From Gammaproteobacteria bacterium (GTDB taxonomy: Bacteria > Pseudomonadota > Gammaproteobacteria > GCA-001735895): 52,739 nt of DNA. Positions 15,128 to 24,019 of this stretch are shown here, piece after piece; position 1 is the first letter of the stretch, and each line of letters opens with the position of its first letter. The notes under the pieces were generated by a model. That model saw only the letters and a list, made by a program, of their open reading frames with translations, did not search any database and was not told the DNA's origin. Both the position numbers and the translations under genes were made by a program. The stretch lies in NCBI GenBank assembly GCA_029862005.1, contig JAOTYD010000021.1, positions 1 to 52,739 on the forward strand. Direction: 5' to 3'.

Positions 15128-15143
15128 TATCTCGTTGGGGATA
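15128..15143. promoter_or_regulatory. 16-bp imperfect inverted repeat upstream of dsrA
   Basis: TATCTCGTTGGGGATA keeps the 16-bp layout seen before tusA and soxX, with a good right half (TATCCCC in reverse). A second copy of GGGGATA lies at 15171-15177, next to a CCCC-AAGC-GGGG hairpin (15162-15174). The site is 178 bp upstream of dsrA. Operator role is inferred. Confidence 0.35.
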
Positions 15144-15321
15144 AGTTTCGAAATTACTGCACCCCAAGCGGGGGATAGCTCGATGCGGTTAATTCTACCA
15201 AACTAGTGCATACACCAGTATTCCACCGGGTAACTTAAGGGCATATTTCGGCATTGTTTCAGAATTTCCTGGGAACCAATGTCGGGAATCGTTAAAACTG
15301 ATAAACGGGAACATCACTATT

Positions 15322-16581
15322 ATGGCAAAAAAAGTACATGTCACCCCAATGCTCGACGAGCTCGAGAATGGCCCCTGGCCCAGTTTCGTTTCCGGAATCA
15401 AGCGCCTGCGAGATGAACACGATGACAAGCGTATCAGTGGTGTTGCCAACTCCCTGCTCGGGCAGCTGGAACATTCTTACGAAACCCGCAAAGGTTACTG
15501 GAAAGGCGGCACGGTCAGTGTTTATGGCTACGGTAGCGGCATCATTCCGCGTTTTTCCGAGGTCGCCCATGCTTTCGAGGAATCGAAGGAATTTCACACG
15601 CTGCGGGTTCAGCCCCCCGCCGGTAACTACTACACCACGGACATGCTACGCCAGCTTGGCGATAGCTGGGAAAAATACGGCTCGGGCCTGGTAACCTTCC
15701 ATGGTCAAACCGGCAACATCATGTTTATCGGCGCCTCGACCGAAAACACCCAGCATTTCTTCAACGAAATCAACGAGTACGGTTTTGACCTGGGTGGCGC
15801 GGGTCCCTGTGTTCGCACCGGCATGTCCTGCGTCGGCGCCGCTCGCTGTGAGCAGTCCTGTGCTGACGAAATGCGCATTCACCGCACCCTGTTAAATAAT
15901 TTCACCGATGACGTGCATCGTCCGGCGCTGCCCTATAAGTTCAAGTTCAAGGTTTCCGGTTGCGGCAATGACTGCATGAACTCGATCGAGCGTTCCGACT
16001 TTGCGATTATCGGTACCTGGCGCGATGATATGAAGGTCGACCAGGAAGCATTCAAGGACTATGTTGCCAAGAAGGGGCGACAGCACACGATCGATAATAT
16101 CATTACACGCTGCCCTACCAACGCCCTGTCGCTTAACGATGACGATACGCTCGAGGTTGATAACCGCAACTGCGTACGCTGCATGCACTGTCTCAACGTG
16201 GTGCCGAAAGCGCTGTCTCCCGGAGACGATAAAGGTGTCACGATTTTAATGGGCGGCAAGCGCACCCTCAAAATTGGCGACCTGATGGGCACCGTGATCG
16301 TGCCTTTCATGAAACTCGAAGATGAAGAAGACTTCGAAGCCTTGACTGAACTCGCCGAAGAGGTCATCGACTTCTGGGCCGAAAACGGTCTCGAGCACGA
16401 ACGCTGTGGCGAAATGGTAGAGCGCATCGGTCTGGTTAATTTCCTCGAAGGCATCGGCGTCGAAGTCGATCCGAACATGATCTCGGAAACCCGCACCAGT
16501 TCCTACGTGCGCATGGACGACTGGGATATCGAAGCCAAGAAATGGTTCGACCGCAAGGCCGAACAAAAACAAGCGTCGTAA
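15322..16581 (+). CDS. dsrA: Reverse-type dissimilatory sulfite reductase, alpha subunit
   Basis: DsrAB contains sirohaem and, in sulfur oxidisers, works in the oxidative direction, turning DsrC-bound sulfur into sulfite in the cytoplasm. DsrA here has 419 residues. The sirohaem/[4Fe-4S] cysteines are C170-x5-C176 and C214-x3-C218; the inserted ferredoxin domain has C264 and C284-x2-C287-x2-C290. It opens a 12.4-kb dsr operon. With dsrEFH and dsrL following, the gene is of the oxidative bacterial type. Confidence 0.97.
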   Translation: MAKKVHVTPMLDELENGPWPSFVSGIKRLRDEHDDKRISGVANSLLGQLEHSYETRKGYWKGGTVSVYGYGSGIIPRFSEVAHAFEESKEFHTLRVQPPAGNYYTTDMLRQLGDSWEKYGSGLVTFHGQTGNIMFIGASTENTQHFFNEINEYGFDLGGAGPCVRTGMSCVGAARCEQSCADEMRIHRTLLNNFTDDVHRPALPYKFKFKVSGCGNDCMNSIERSDFAIIGTWRDDMKVDQEAFKDYVAKKGRQHTIDNIITRCPTNALSLNDDDTLEVDNRNCVRCMHCLNVVPKALSPGDDKGVTILMGGKRTLKIGDLMGTVIVPFMKLEDEEDFEALTELAEEVIDFWAENGLEHERCGEMVERIGLVNFLEGIGVEVDPNMISETRTSSYVRMDDWDIEAKKWFDRKAEQKQAS

Positions 16582-16626
16582 ACAAGAATTTACAGAGGTT
16601 TTCACTATGTTTTTTGAGACTAACGC

Positions 16627-17709
16627 ATGAGCTCGCTAATGGAAGGACAACGGACCCCGATTGAATCCGGATGCCCCGATGGATTTCAGTACATGCATCC
16701 CACCATGCGAAAAAATTATGGTAACTGGGCGTACCATGAAGACCCCCGTCCCGGCGTGCTCAAACACACGGCACACGGAGGTGATGCGATCTACACCGTG
16801 CGCGCCGGCACCCAGCGCATTCTCGACGTCTTTACGCTGCGCAAGCTGTGTGAAATCGGCGACAAGTTTGCCGAGGGATACGTGCGTTTTACAATTCGCA
16901 GTAACATCGAGTACATGGTTACCGACGGCAGCAAGGTCGAGCCATTGATTGCGGCACTCGAAAAAGAAGGTTTCGTGGTGGGTGGCACCAAGAACTCGGT
17001 TGCGATGATTTCACATACCCAGGGATGGCTGCATTGCGATATTCCCGGCACTGACGCCTCCGGTGTGGTCAAGTCGATGATGGACGAACTGATCGAGGAA
17101 TTTAAAAACTGGAACATGCCAAACCGTGTTCATATCACGACCTCCTGTTGCCAGATCAATTGTGGTGGCCAGGGCGATATCGCGATCAACATCCAGCATA
17201 CCAAGCCGCCCAAAATCAATCATGACCTGGTTGCCAACATCTGTGAACGCCCGTCGGTCGTGGCTCGCTGCCCGGTGGCGGCAATCCGCCCCGCGCTCGT
17301 TAATGGCAAGCCGTCACTCGAAGTGGACGAAAAGAAATGTATTTGCTGCGGCGCCTGCTACCCGCCCTGCACACCGATGCAAATCAACGATCCCGAGCAC
17401 ACCAAGCTCGCGATCTGGGTGGGTGGCAATCACTCCAACGCCCGCAGCAAGCCAACCTTCCAGAAGCTGGTTGCTGCAGGGATACCGAACAATCCGCCAC
17501 GCTGGCCCGAGGCGACTGCTATCGTCAAGAAGATTCTGCAGACCTACAAGGACAATGCACGCGACTGGGAACGCCTCAACGACTGGATCGAACGCATTGG
17601 CTGGCCGCAATTTTTTGAATTAACCGAACTTCCGTTCACCAAGTTCCATGTCGATAACTGGCGCGGTGCGCGACATTCGCTTAACGCATCAACCCATATC
17701 CGATTCTAA
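16627..17709 (+). CDS. dsrB: Reverse-type dissimilatory sulfite reductase, beta subunit
   Basis: The 360-residue partner of DsrA. Key cysteines are C137 (GWLHCD), C174/C175 and C179 (SCCQINC), and the ferredoxin set C215, C238-x-C240-C241-x2-C244-x3-C248 (KKCICCGACYPPC). In known DsrAB, the beta subunit carries the catalytically active sirohaem, and the DsrC arm docks nearby. It is 45 bp behind dsrA and 12 bp before dsrE. Confidence 0.97.
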   Translation: MSSLMEGQRTPIESGCPDGFQYMHPTMRKNYGNWAYHEDPRPGVLKHTAHGGDAIYTVRAGTQRILDVFTLRKLCEIGDKFAEGYVRFTIRSNIEYMVTDGSKVEPLIAALEKEGFVVGGTKNSVAMISHTQGWLHCDIPGTDASGVVKSMMDELIEEFKNWNMPNRVHITTSCCQINCGGQGDIAINIQHTKPPKINHDLVANICERPSVVARCPVAAIRPALVNGKPSLEVDEKKCICCGACYPPCTPMQINDPEHTKLAIWVGGNHSNARSKPTFQKLVAAGIPNNPPRWPEATAIVKKILQTYKDNARDWERLNDWIERIGWPQFFELTELPFTKFHVDNWRGARHSLNASTHIRF

Positions 17710-17721
17710 AGAGGTCGTTGC

Positions 17722-18114
17722 GTGAAATTTGCAATCATGGTCAACGAAGGCCCGTACACACACCAGGCTTCTGATTCAGCTTACCACTTCACCGAGGCGG
17801 CGCTGCGAGCGGGACATGAAATCGTGCGTGTTTTCTTTTATCACGACGGTGTCTATAACGGCACCCGGTTGAGTGTACCGCCGCAGGATGATCGCAATGT
17901 CAGCGAACGCTGGAGCGCACTGGGACAACAACACGATCTCGAGTTAATCCTGTGCGTCGCGGCGGCCCAACGGCGCGGTTTGCTGGATGAAGATGAAGCC
18001 AAACGTGCGGGCAAGGACACCAGCAACATGGCGCCGGGTTTTCAGATCTCTGGACTGGGTCAATTGATCGATGCCGGCATCCAGGCAGATCGCACGATTG
18101 TGTTTGGCGATTAG
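17722..18114 (+). CDS. dsrE: DsrE, active subunit of the DsrEFH sulfurtransferase
   Basis: DsrEFH is a hetero-hexamer that receives sulfur from TusA and hands it to DsrC. This 130-residue subunit carries the active cysteine C78 (LELILCVAAAQRRG), at the same position as in Allochromatium vinosum DsrE. The start is a GTG at 17722 with GAGG upstream. It is followed 2 bp later by dsrF. Presence of dsrEFH indicates sulfur oxidation rather than sulfate reduction. Confidence 0.95.
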   Translation: MKFAIMVNEGPYTHQASDSAYHFTEAALRAGHEIVRVFFYHDGVYNGTRLSVPPQDDRNVSERWSALGQQHDLELILCVAAAQRRGLLDEDEAKRAGKDTSNMAPGFQISGLGQLIDAGIQADRTIVFGD

Positions 18115-18116
18115 TC

Positions 18117-18521
18117 ATGGCAACGAAGAAATTTCTATACGTTAACCGCAAGGCCCCGCACGGCTCAATCTATGCGCATGAATCACTTGAAGTGGTTTTG
18201 ATCGGAGCGGCATTCGAGCAGGACGTCAGCCTAGCTTTCATCGACGACGGGGTTTACCAGCTCATGCAAAACCAGGACACCGGCGAAATCGGCAGCAAGA
18301 ATTTTGCCCCGACCTTCCGGGCTCTTGGCGATTACGATGTCAGCCAAATTTACGTCGAGCGTGAATCATTGGAACTGCGTGGCCTCAGCATTGAAGACTT
18401 GCTGCCGTTGACCTATGAAGATGAAGACGACGACTGGGCAGAGAAGGATTCAATCCATGTCGTCAGCAGCGACGAGCTGGCCGGGATTATCGAACAACAG
18501 GATGTCATCCTGAGTTTTTAG
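18117..18521 (+). CDS. dsrF: DsrF, subunit of DsrEFH
   Basis: A 134-residue DsrE/F-fold subunit (KFLYVNRKAPHGSIYAHESLEV, then VSLAFIDDGVYQL). It has no cysteine, so it is structural rather than sulfur-carrying, in line with the family role. Its C-terminal part is strongly acidic (EDEDDDWAEKDS). It starts 2 bp behind dsrE and ends 10 bp before dsrH, consistent with translational coupling of the three subunits. Confidence 0.95.
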   Translation: MATKKFLYVNRKAPHGSIYAHESLEVVLIGAAFEQDVSLAFIDDGVYQLMQNQDTGEIGSKNFAPTFRALGDYDVSQIYVERESLELRGLSIEDLLPLTYEDEDDDWAEKDSIHVVSSDELAGIIEQQDVILSF

Positions 18522-18531
18522 TGGGAACGAA

Positions 18532-18840
18532 ATGTCTGTATTGCACATCGTGAATAAATCACCCTTTGATCGCAACGCGCTCGATACTTGCCTGCGCCTC
18601 GCGAAGGCGGATAGCGCGATTTTATTGATCGAAGATAGCATTTACGCGGTACGAAAAAATTCGGCATCAACGGAAAAGATGCAGCAGGCACTCGCCAGTC
18701 ACCAGATCTACGCATTGAAGCCTGATCTTCACGCGCGGGGAATAAGCCCCGAAAATATTATCGACGGAATTTCACTGGTCGACTACGACGGCTTCGTAAA
18801 ACTGACAACCGAATACGACAAGCTGCAGTCATGGCTGTGA
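18532..18840 (+). CDS. dsrH: DsrH, subunit of DsrEFH
   Basis: A 102-residue TusB/DsrH-family protein (MSVLHIVNKSPFDRNALDTC). C20 matches the conserved cysteine of DsrH proteins. The rest shows the small alpha/beta fold with a late DYDGFVKLTTEYDKLQSW segment. It completes dsrEFH and is 35 bp before dsrC. Confidence 0.94.
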   Translation: MSVLHIVNKSPFDRNALDTCLRLAKADSAILLIEDSIYAVRKNSASTEKMQQALASHQIYALKPDLHARGISPENIIDGISLVDYDGFVKLTTEYDKLQSWL

Positions 18841-18875
18841 CTGTGGAATTACATTAAACATGGCAGAGGTAGAAA

Positions 18876-19208
18876 ATGACTATTGAACTAGGCGGCAATT
18901 CCTACGAGACAGATGAAGAAGGATATCTCGTCAACCTGAGTGATTGGAGTGATGAACTCGCAAACGAAATGGCAAAAGCCGACGGCGCCGTGCTCGACGA
19001 TAATCACTGGGAAGTGATCAATTTCCTACGTGACTATTACGAGGAATACCAGATTGCACCGGCGGTTCGTGTCTTGACCAAGGCGGTGGGTAAAAAACTC
19101 GGCAAAGACAAGGGTACCAGCAAGTACCTGTATGAACTGTTTCCTTACGGGCCGGCCAAGCAGGCCTGTAAGTACGCGGGTCTGCCCAAACCTACCGGCT
19201 GCGTCTAA
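18876..19208 (+). CDS. dsrC: DsrC, sulfur-carrier substrate protein of DsrAB
   Basis: DsrC carries sulfur on a flexible C-terminal arm as substrate of DsrAB and then interacts with DsrMKJOP or DsrL. The 110-residue protein has both functional cysteines: CysB C98 (KQACKYAG) and penultimate CysA C109 (PTGCV). It is a full functional DsrC, in contrast to the cysteine-less copy at 12910. A strong hairpin follows at 19229, which should raise DsrC mRNA relative to the downstream membrane-complex genes. Confidence 0.97.
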   Translation: MTIELGGNSYETDEEGYLVNLSDWSDELANEMAKADGAVLDDNHWEVINFLRDYYEEYQIAPAVRVLTKAVGKKLGKDKGTSKYLYELFPYGPAKQACKYAGLPKPTGCV

Positions 19209-19228
19209 GCTGCGCAGGGCTTATCGTT

Positions 19229-19260
19229 GGCAAAGGGAGCCACTCCCTTTGCCTTTGATT
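19229..19260 (+). terminator. Intra-operon hairpin after dsrC (partial terminator or processing site)
   Basis: An 11-bp perfect stem (GGCAAAGGGAG at 19229-19239 with CTCCCTTTGCC at 19243-19253), a 3-base CCA loop and TTTGATTT after it. The T tract is interrupted by one G, so termination would be incomplete. It lies between dsrC and dsrM, where a step-down in expression fits the need for much DsrC and less DsrMK. It could also be an RNA processing site. Confidence 0.75.
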
Positions 19261-19279
19261 TAGCAAGCCGGGAGATGAC

Positions 19280-20032
19280 GTGTCCATGTCATTGCTGACG
19301 ATTGCATTTACGCTGTTATTTTATTTCGCAAGCGCGACGATCCTGATCGGACTAGCCTATCACATCAGGCTTTACGCCGTCACACCAGCCCCACTACGGA
19401 TTCCAACTACGCCGGCACCGACAACCGCTGCGGGCGTCTTCAGGCGCATGTTCTTTGAGGTAACACTTTTTAATAGCCTGTTCAAATCGAACAAGTGGAT
19501 CTGGTTGTTCGGCTGGGTATTTCACGCGGCCCTGTTATTCGTGCTGTTGCGTCACCTGCGTTACTTTACCGATCCGGTCTGGTCCTGGGTTGCGTTGATT
19601 CAACCCATTGGCAGCTACGCCGCCTTTGCCATGGTTGCCGGCCTCGCGGGCCTCTGGGCACGCCGCTTCCTGGTCGATCGGGTACGCTATATCTCGACAC
19701 TGTCCGACCATTTAATGCTCGCCCTGCTGGTCGCGATCGGAATCACCGGTCTCGGCATGAAATACGTGGCGCATACCGACATAGTTGCGGTAAAGGCATT
19801 CTTCCTTGGCCTGATGTACTTCGACTGGCAGCCGATGCCGAGCGATTTTCTGCTTAACCTGCACCTGTTGCTGGTCGCGCTGCTGATGATTATCTTCCCG
19901 TTCAGCAAGTTGCTGCATGCACCGGGAGTATTCTTCAGCCCGACCCGTAATCAAATCGATAACCCGCGTGAAAAACGGCATTTGCCGACACACGAATCGG
20001 CCGCCGTCAAACGGGTAGGTCAGGCCGGGTAG
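19280..20032 (+). CDS. dsrM: DsrM, haem b membrane subunit of DsrMKJOP
   Basis: DsrM is the NarI-like membrane cytochrome b of the DsrMKJOP complex that links DsrC redox chemistry to the quinone pool. The 250-residue protein has five or six hydrophobic helices, and histidines in FHAALLFVLLRHLRYF and LLNLHLLLVALL are likely haem ligands. The GTG at 19280 (GGGAG five bases upstream) is taken as start; the ATG at 19286 is possible. DsrK follows after 5 bp. Confidence 0.93.
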   Translation: MSMSLLTIAFTLLFYFASATILIGLAYHIRLYAVTPAPLRIPTTPAPTTAAGVFRRMFFEVTLFNSLFKSNKWIWLFGWVFHAALLFVLLRHLRYFTDPVWSWVALIQPIGSYAAFAMVAGLAGLWARRFLVDRVRYISTLSDHLMLALLVAIGITGLGMKYVAHTDIVAVKAFFLGLMYFDWQPMPSDFLLNLHLLLVALLMIIFPFSKLLHAPGVFFSPTRNQIDNPREKRHLPTHESAAVKRVGQAG

Positions 20033-20037
20033 TTATC

Positions 20038-21528
20038 GTGGCAGAATTCGAAACCCCGTCCCTTAAGCCCTACCCCGAGATCCCGCCGATTGAAATCGGC
20101 GCCATGGCGCACAGTAAACCCTACGTTGCCAAGGAAGATCTGCAACAGAAAATTGGTTTCCCCGGCGAGCTTGTCGACAACTGGGAACAGGTTGCAATCG
20201 ATAAAATGGGTGAGTTGGTCAATAACTCAAGGGCGTTGCGCGTGTTTCTCGACAGCTGTGTCAAATGCGGTGCCTGTACCGATAAATGTCACTACTACCT
20301 CGGAACCTCGGACCCCAATAACATGCCGGTCGCACGCCAGGACCTGTTTCGCTCAGTTTATCGACGCTATTACACACTGGCCGGTAAATACCTCCCGGGC
20401 CTGGTGGGAGCGCGTGATATGGACCAGGGCGTCATCGACGAATGGTATAGTTATTTTCACCAGTGCTCGCAATGTCGGCGCTGCTCGGTTTACTGCCCCT
20501 ACGGCATTGATACCGCCGAAATTTCGATGGCCGCACGCGAGATCATGGACACCATTGGTGTCGGCCAGAAATACTGCAATGAAATTATCGGCAAAGCACA
20601 AACCATCGGTAATAACCTCGGCCTGCCCGAGCCTGCGCTGGCCGATACGCTCGAAGGCCTGGAAGAAGACATCGAGGAAGAAACTGGCGTCACGGTGCGC
20701 ATGCCGCTTGACGAAAAAGGCGCCGATATTCTGCTGGTGACGCCGTCGGCTGATTTTTTTGCCGAACCCCACGTCGATGGCCTGATTGGCTATGCCAAGG
20801 TATTCCACCAGGCCGGATTGAGCTGGACGCTGTCCAGTTACGCCAGCGAGGCGGCCAATTTCGGCATGTTCATCGGCTCTTACGAAAACATGCAGGTACT
20901 GGCGCTGCGCATCCGTGAAGCCGCGCTGGAACTCGGTGTCAAGCGCATCATATTTGGTGAATGTGGTCACGCCTGGCGCGTTGCCTACAATTTTCTGAAC
21001 ACGCTCGCGGGCCCGTTCGATTTTCTCGACCCGAATTATCCGATGCCCCAGCATATCTGCGAAGTCACCTACGATTTACTGCAGCGCAAAGCGCTCAGGA
21101 TGGATCCCTCGGCGAACGACGACATGGTGCTGACCTTTCACGATTCCTGCAATATTGCGCGCGGCTCGCGCATGGGCAATTTCGAAGGTGGACAGTTTGT
21201 CATTCCGCGCGAGGTTATCAAGGCCAGCTGCAACCATTTCGTTGACATGCCAGCGGATACCGTCAAGGAGGCCACCTTCTGCTGCGGCGGTGGCGGCGGC
21301 CTGTTGACCGACGACTTGGTCGAACTGCGCGTCAAGGGCGCCCTCCCCCGCATGGAGGCGTTGCAGCAGGTCGTGGAACACCATGGTGTCACCCACCTGG
21401 CGGCGATTTGCGCGATCTGCAAGAGCCAGTTCAGCAAGATCCTACCCTACTATGGGTTCGAGATGGACCAGGTGGTCAGCATTCACCAGTTAGTCAGTAA
21501 CGCCATCCAGCTGGGTGGCGAACATTAG
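20038..21528 (+). CDS. dsrK: DsrK, iron-sulfur catalytic subunit of DsrMKJOP
   Basis: DsrK is the cytoplasmic HdrD-like subunit thought to act on the DsrC trisulfide or disulfide arm. The 496-residue protein has two [4Fe-4S] motifs, C74-x2-C77-x2-C80-x3-C84 and a second near 144 (CSQCRRCSVYC), then the CCG-type region (FGECGH near 313, FCCGGGGGLL near 417) that binds the special cubane cluster. The start is a GTG. It is translationally close to dsrM. Confidence 0.95.
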   Translation: MAEFETPSLKPYPEIPPIEIGAMAHSKPYVAKEDLQQKIGFPGELVDNWEQVAIDKMGELVNNSRALRVFLDSCVKCGACTDKCHYYLGTSDPNNMPVARQDLFRSVYRRYYTLAGKYLPGLVGARDMDQGVIDEWYSYFHQCSQCRRCSVYCPYGIDTAEISMAAREIMDTIGVGQKYCNEIIGKAQTIGNNLGLPEPALADTLEGLEEDIEEETGVTVRMPLDEKGADILLVTPSADFFAEPHVDGLIGYAKVFHQAGLSWTLSSYASEAANFGMFIGSYENMQVLALRIREAALELGVKRIIFGECGHAWRVAYNFLNTLAGPFDFLDPNYPMPQHICEVTYDLLQRKALRMDPSANDDMVLTFHDSCNIARGSRMGNFEGGQFVIPREVIKASCNHFVDMPADTVKEATFCCGGGGGLLTDDLVELRVKGALPRMEALQQVVEHHGVTHLAAICAICKSQFSKILPYYGFEMDQVVSIHQLVSNAIQLGGEH

Positions 21529-21555
21529 ATTCAGATAGTTACCAGGAGAATTAAA

Positions 21556-23508
21556 ATGGCAGCGTCAGAAGATGAAGTGAACAAAAAGCTCACCTTCAGG
21601 ATATACGAGGACGGCGTGCATCGCTGGCGCTCGCTAGGCGAGAATATCTTTAACGAGGACACTTCCTACAAGTGCCCGACCTACGTACACCGGACACCAC
21701 CCTGCCAGGGCAGCTGCCCCTCCGGAGAAGATGTCCGCGGCTGGCTCAATATCGTACGCGGGATCGAACTTCCGCCTGAAGGCGTCAGCATGTCCGAATA
21801 CGCGTTTCGCCGCTCGACCGATGCCAATCCGTTTCCTTCCATGATGGGACGCGTTTGCCCGGCACCCTGCGAACAGGGCTGCAATCGAAACAACGTCGAT
21901 GACTTCGTTGGTATCAATGCGGTCGAGCAGTATATTGGCGACACGGCCAAGAGCGAGGGTTACAATTTTGGCGAAATGCCCAGAGTCGGTAAACACCGGG
22001 TTGCCATTATCGGTGGCGGACCAGCCGGTCTGGCGGCGGCCTACCAGCTGCGGCGTAAGGGCATTGCCAGCACCATTATCGACGACCACGACGAGCTCGG
22101 CGGCATGTTTCGCTACGGCATACCCGGCTACCGAACCCCGCGCGAATTTCTTGATCATGAAATCAATCGCATCATGGAAATGGGTGATATCGACACCCGC
22201 ATGGGCACGCGCGTGGGTCGCGATGTCACGATCGAGGAAATCGAAAAGGAATTTGACGCAGTGCTTTGGGCGATTGGCTGCCAGTCGGGCCGGGGGCTGC
22301 CACTGAAACATGGTGATGCCCCCAACTGTATCTCCGGCGTGGCGTTCCTCGAGGCCTTCAACAAGGGCGCACTGCAGGTTACCGCTGATCGCGTGGTTTG
22401 CGTTGGCGGTGGCGATACCTCGATCGACGTGGTATCGGTGGCGCGCCGCCTGGGAAAAATCGATTCACTGCCAAAAGAGCAGTTGACCGAGTTCGTTGTG
22501 GGCGGATTTACCGCCCATGACTCGGCGTACGCAGCCTCCCGTCAGGGCGCCGACGTTACGCTGACCTCGCTGTTCGAAAAAGCTGAAATGACGGCAACCG
22601 AGCACGAGGTAGAGGATGCGTTGCGTGAAGGTGTTCGGATTCTCGACGGCGTCATGCCGGTCGAAATTATCGTCAACGACGAGGGGCGGGCAACCGCGCT
22701 GAAACTCGCCAAGTGCACCATTGAAAACGGCGCCCCAACCCCGGTCGAGGGCACCGAGTTTGAAGTCGAGTGTGATTTAATCGTTTCCGCGATCGGTCAG
22801 GGCGGCAATCTCAGCGGCATCGAGGAAATGGGTAACGAGAGAAACCTGATGGATGCGGACAAGTTTTTCCAGCACCCGCATAAACCGGGCCACTTTGTCG
22901 CCGGTGATATCATCCACCCGCACCTGTTAACGACCGCTATCGGACACGCGTCGATCGCGGCCGACAGCATCGAGCGCTACCTTGGTGGCGCCGAGTTCGA
23001 CAAGCGACCGAAAGTCGACGTGCACCATTTCAATTTACTCAACAAGCTCAAGGAAGTCGATCTCGCCCCAACCGAGTTTGAGCATGAAGGTACCTGGGGT
23101 ACTGCCGATGCAAAGTTCGCGGTGCACAATTACGAAGACCGCGGCGCCAACGAAATCATTTCGTCAGAGCGCCTGTATCTGTCGCATTTCAACTACGAGG
23201 CGCGCCACCTGCGCGAACAGCATGGTCCCGATTCCGAACACGTACTCGGCGACTTTGAAGAGCGCGTCAAATGCCTGAGCGAGGAAGAGGCGGTCGAAGA
23301 GGCAGGTCGCTGCATGAGCTGCGGTATGTGCTTCGAGTGCGATAATTGCGTGATTTACTGTCCACAGGACGCGGTTTACCGGGTCAAGAAAGACGAAAAG
23401 ACCATGGGACGCTATGTGGCGACTGATTATACCCGCTGTATCGGCTGTCATATTTGTGCCGACGTATGCCCTACCGGCTACATCGATATGGCGCTGGGCG
23501 ATCACTGA
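21556..23508 (+). CDS. dsrL: DsrL, NAD(P)H:acceptor oxidoreductase for DsrAB
   Basis: DsrL is the flavin/iron-sulfur partner of oxidative DsrAB that passes electrons to NAD(P)+. The 650-residue protein has an N-terminal cysteine region (CQGSCPSGEDV, CPAPCEQGCNRN), FAD motif GGGPAGLAAA near 154, NAD(P) motif GGGDTSID near 289, and a C-terminal pair of [4Fe-4S] motifs (CMSCGMCFECDNC with YCPQ, and CIGCHICADVCPTG). This is the glutamate-synthase small-subunit-like layout with the extra ferredoxin end. dsrL is strongly linked to sulfur oxidation. A CAGGAG site precedes the ATG. Confidence 0.95.
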   Translation: MAASEDEVNKKLTFRIYEDGVHRWRSLGENIFNEDTSYKCPTYVHRTPPCQGSCPSGEDVRGWLNIVRGIELPPEGVSMSEYAFRRSTDANPFPSMMGRVCPAPCEQGCNRNNVDDFVGINAVEQYIGDTAKSEGYNFGEMPRVGKHRVAIIGGGPAGLAAAYQLRRKGIASTIIDDHDELGGMFRYGIPGYRTPREFLDHEINRIMEMGDIDTRMGTRVGRDVTIEEIEKEFDAVLWAIGCQSGRGLPLKHGDAPNCISGVAFLEAFNKGALQVTADRVVCVGGGDTSIDVVSVARRLGKIDSLPKEQLTEFVVGGFTAHDSAYAASRQGADVTLTSLFEKAEMTATEHEVEDALREGVRILDGVMPVEIIVNDEGRATALKLAKCTIENGAPTPVEGTEFEVECDLIVSAIGQGGNLSGIEEMGNERNLMDADKFFQHPHKPGHFVAGDIIHPHLLTTAIGHASIAADSIERYLGGAEFDKRPKVDVHHFNLLNKLKEVDLAPTEFEHEGTWGTADAKFAVHNYEDRGANEIISSERLYLSHFNYEARHLREQHGPDSEHVLGDFEERVKCLSEEEAVEEAGRCMSCGMCFECDNCVIYCPQDAVYRVKKDEKTMGRYVATDYTRCIGCHICADVCPTGYIDMALGDH

Positions 23509-23518
23509 CGATACCACG

Positions 23519-24019
23519 GTGAAGATTCCCGCTTCAATGCTACGCTTCCTGATGCTGGCCTGCCTGCTCGGCACTCTGCCCCCGGTCAGCGTCAGTGCGG
23601 CGGATGAAAGCACATCGAGCTTCGGACATGTTGTGATCCCTGCCCCGAAAAAACCGGCCGATGCCAGCGAGTGCGTCGAACCGGTCGAGGTAATGCGCCG
23701 CGATCACATGGAGTTCCTGCTGCACCAGCGCGATGCCACGGTGCTCGAAGGTGAGCGTAAAACGAAGTACAGCCTGGTCGGTTGTATGGATTGCCATAAT
23801 CCGTCCGATGCCAGTAGCGAAGTTGTACGTTACGAAAATCCGCGGCACTTCTGTGCCGGTTGCCATGCCTATGCCAGCGTCAAGATCGACTGTTTCGAAT
23901 GTCATGCCGATCGCGGCCTGGCCCGCTCCGAGCAAAGCCGCCTGATGCTTGAAGAACAGTCGCAAAACCTGTCGGCACATACTTTCAGCCAAAAAATGGT
24001 ACCAGCCCGTGCCGACTGA
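23519..24019 (+). CDS. dsrJ: DsrJ, periplasmic trihaem cytochrome c of DsrMKJOP
   Basis: DsrJ has three haem c motifs, all present: GCMDCH, FCAGCH and DCFECH. The N-terminus is a signal peptide or anchor (MLRFLMLACLLGTLPPVSVSA). I choose the GTG at 23519 because it adds a short lysine-containing n-region and is 10 bp after the dsrL stop; the ATG at 23537 is the alternative. DsrJ carries electrons on the periplasmic side; its donor and acceptor are not settled. It overlaps dsrO by 11 bp. Confidence 0.9.
   Translation: MKIPASMLRFLMLACLLGTLPPVSVSAADESTSSFGHVVIPAPKKPADASECVEPVEVMRRDHMEFLLHQRDATVLEGERKTKYSLVGCMDCHNPSDASSEVVRYENPRHFCAGCHAYASVKIDCFECHADRGLARSEQSRLMLEEQSQNLSAHTFSQKMVPARAD

Noticed and set aside
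20353-21054. Minus-strand frame of 233 codons
   Set aside because: Antisense shadow of dsrK.
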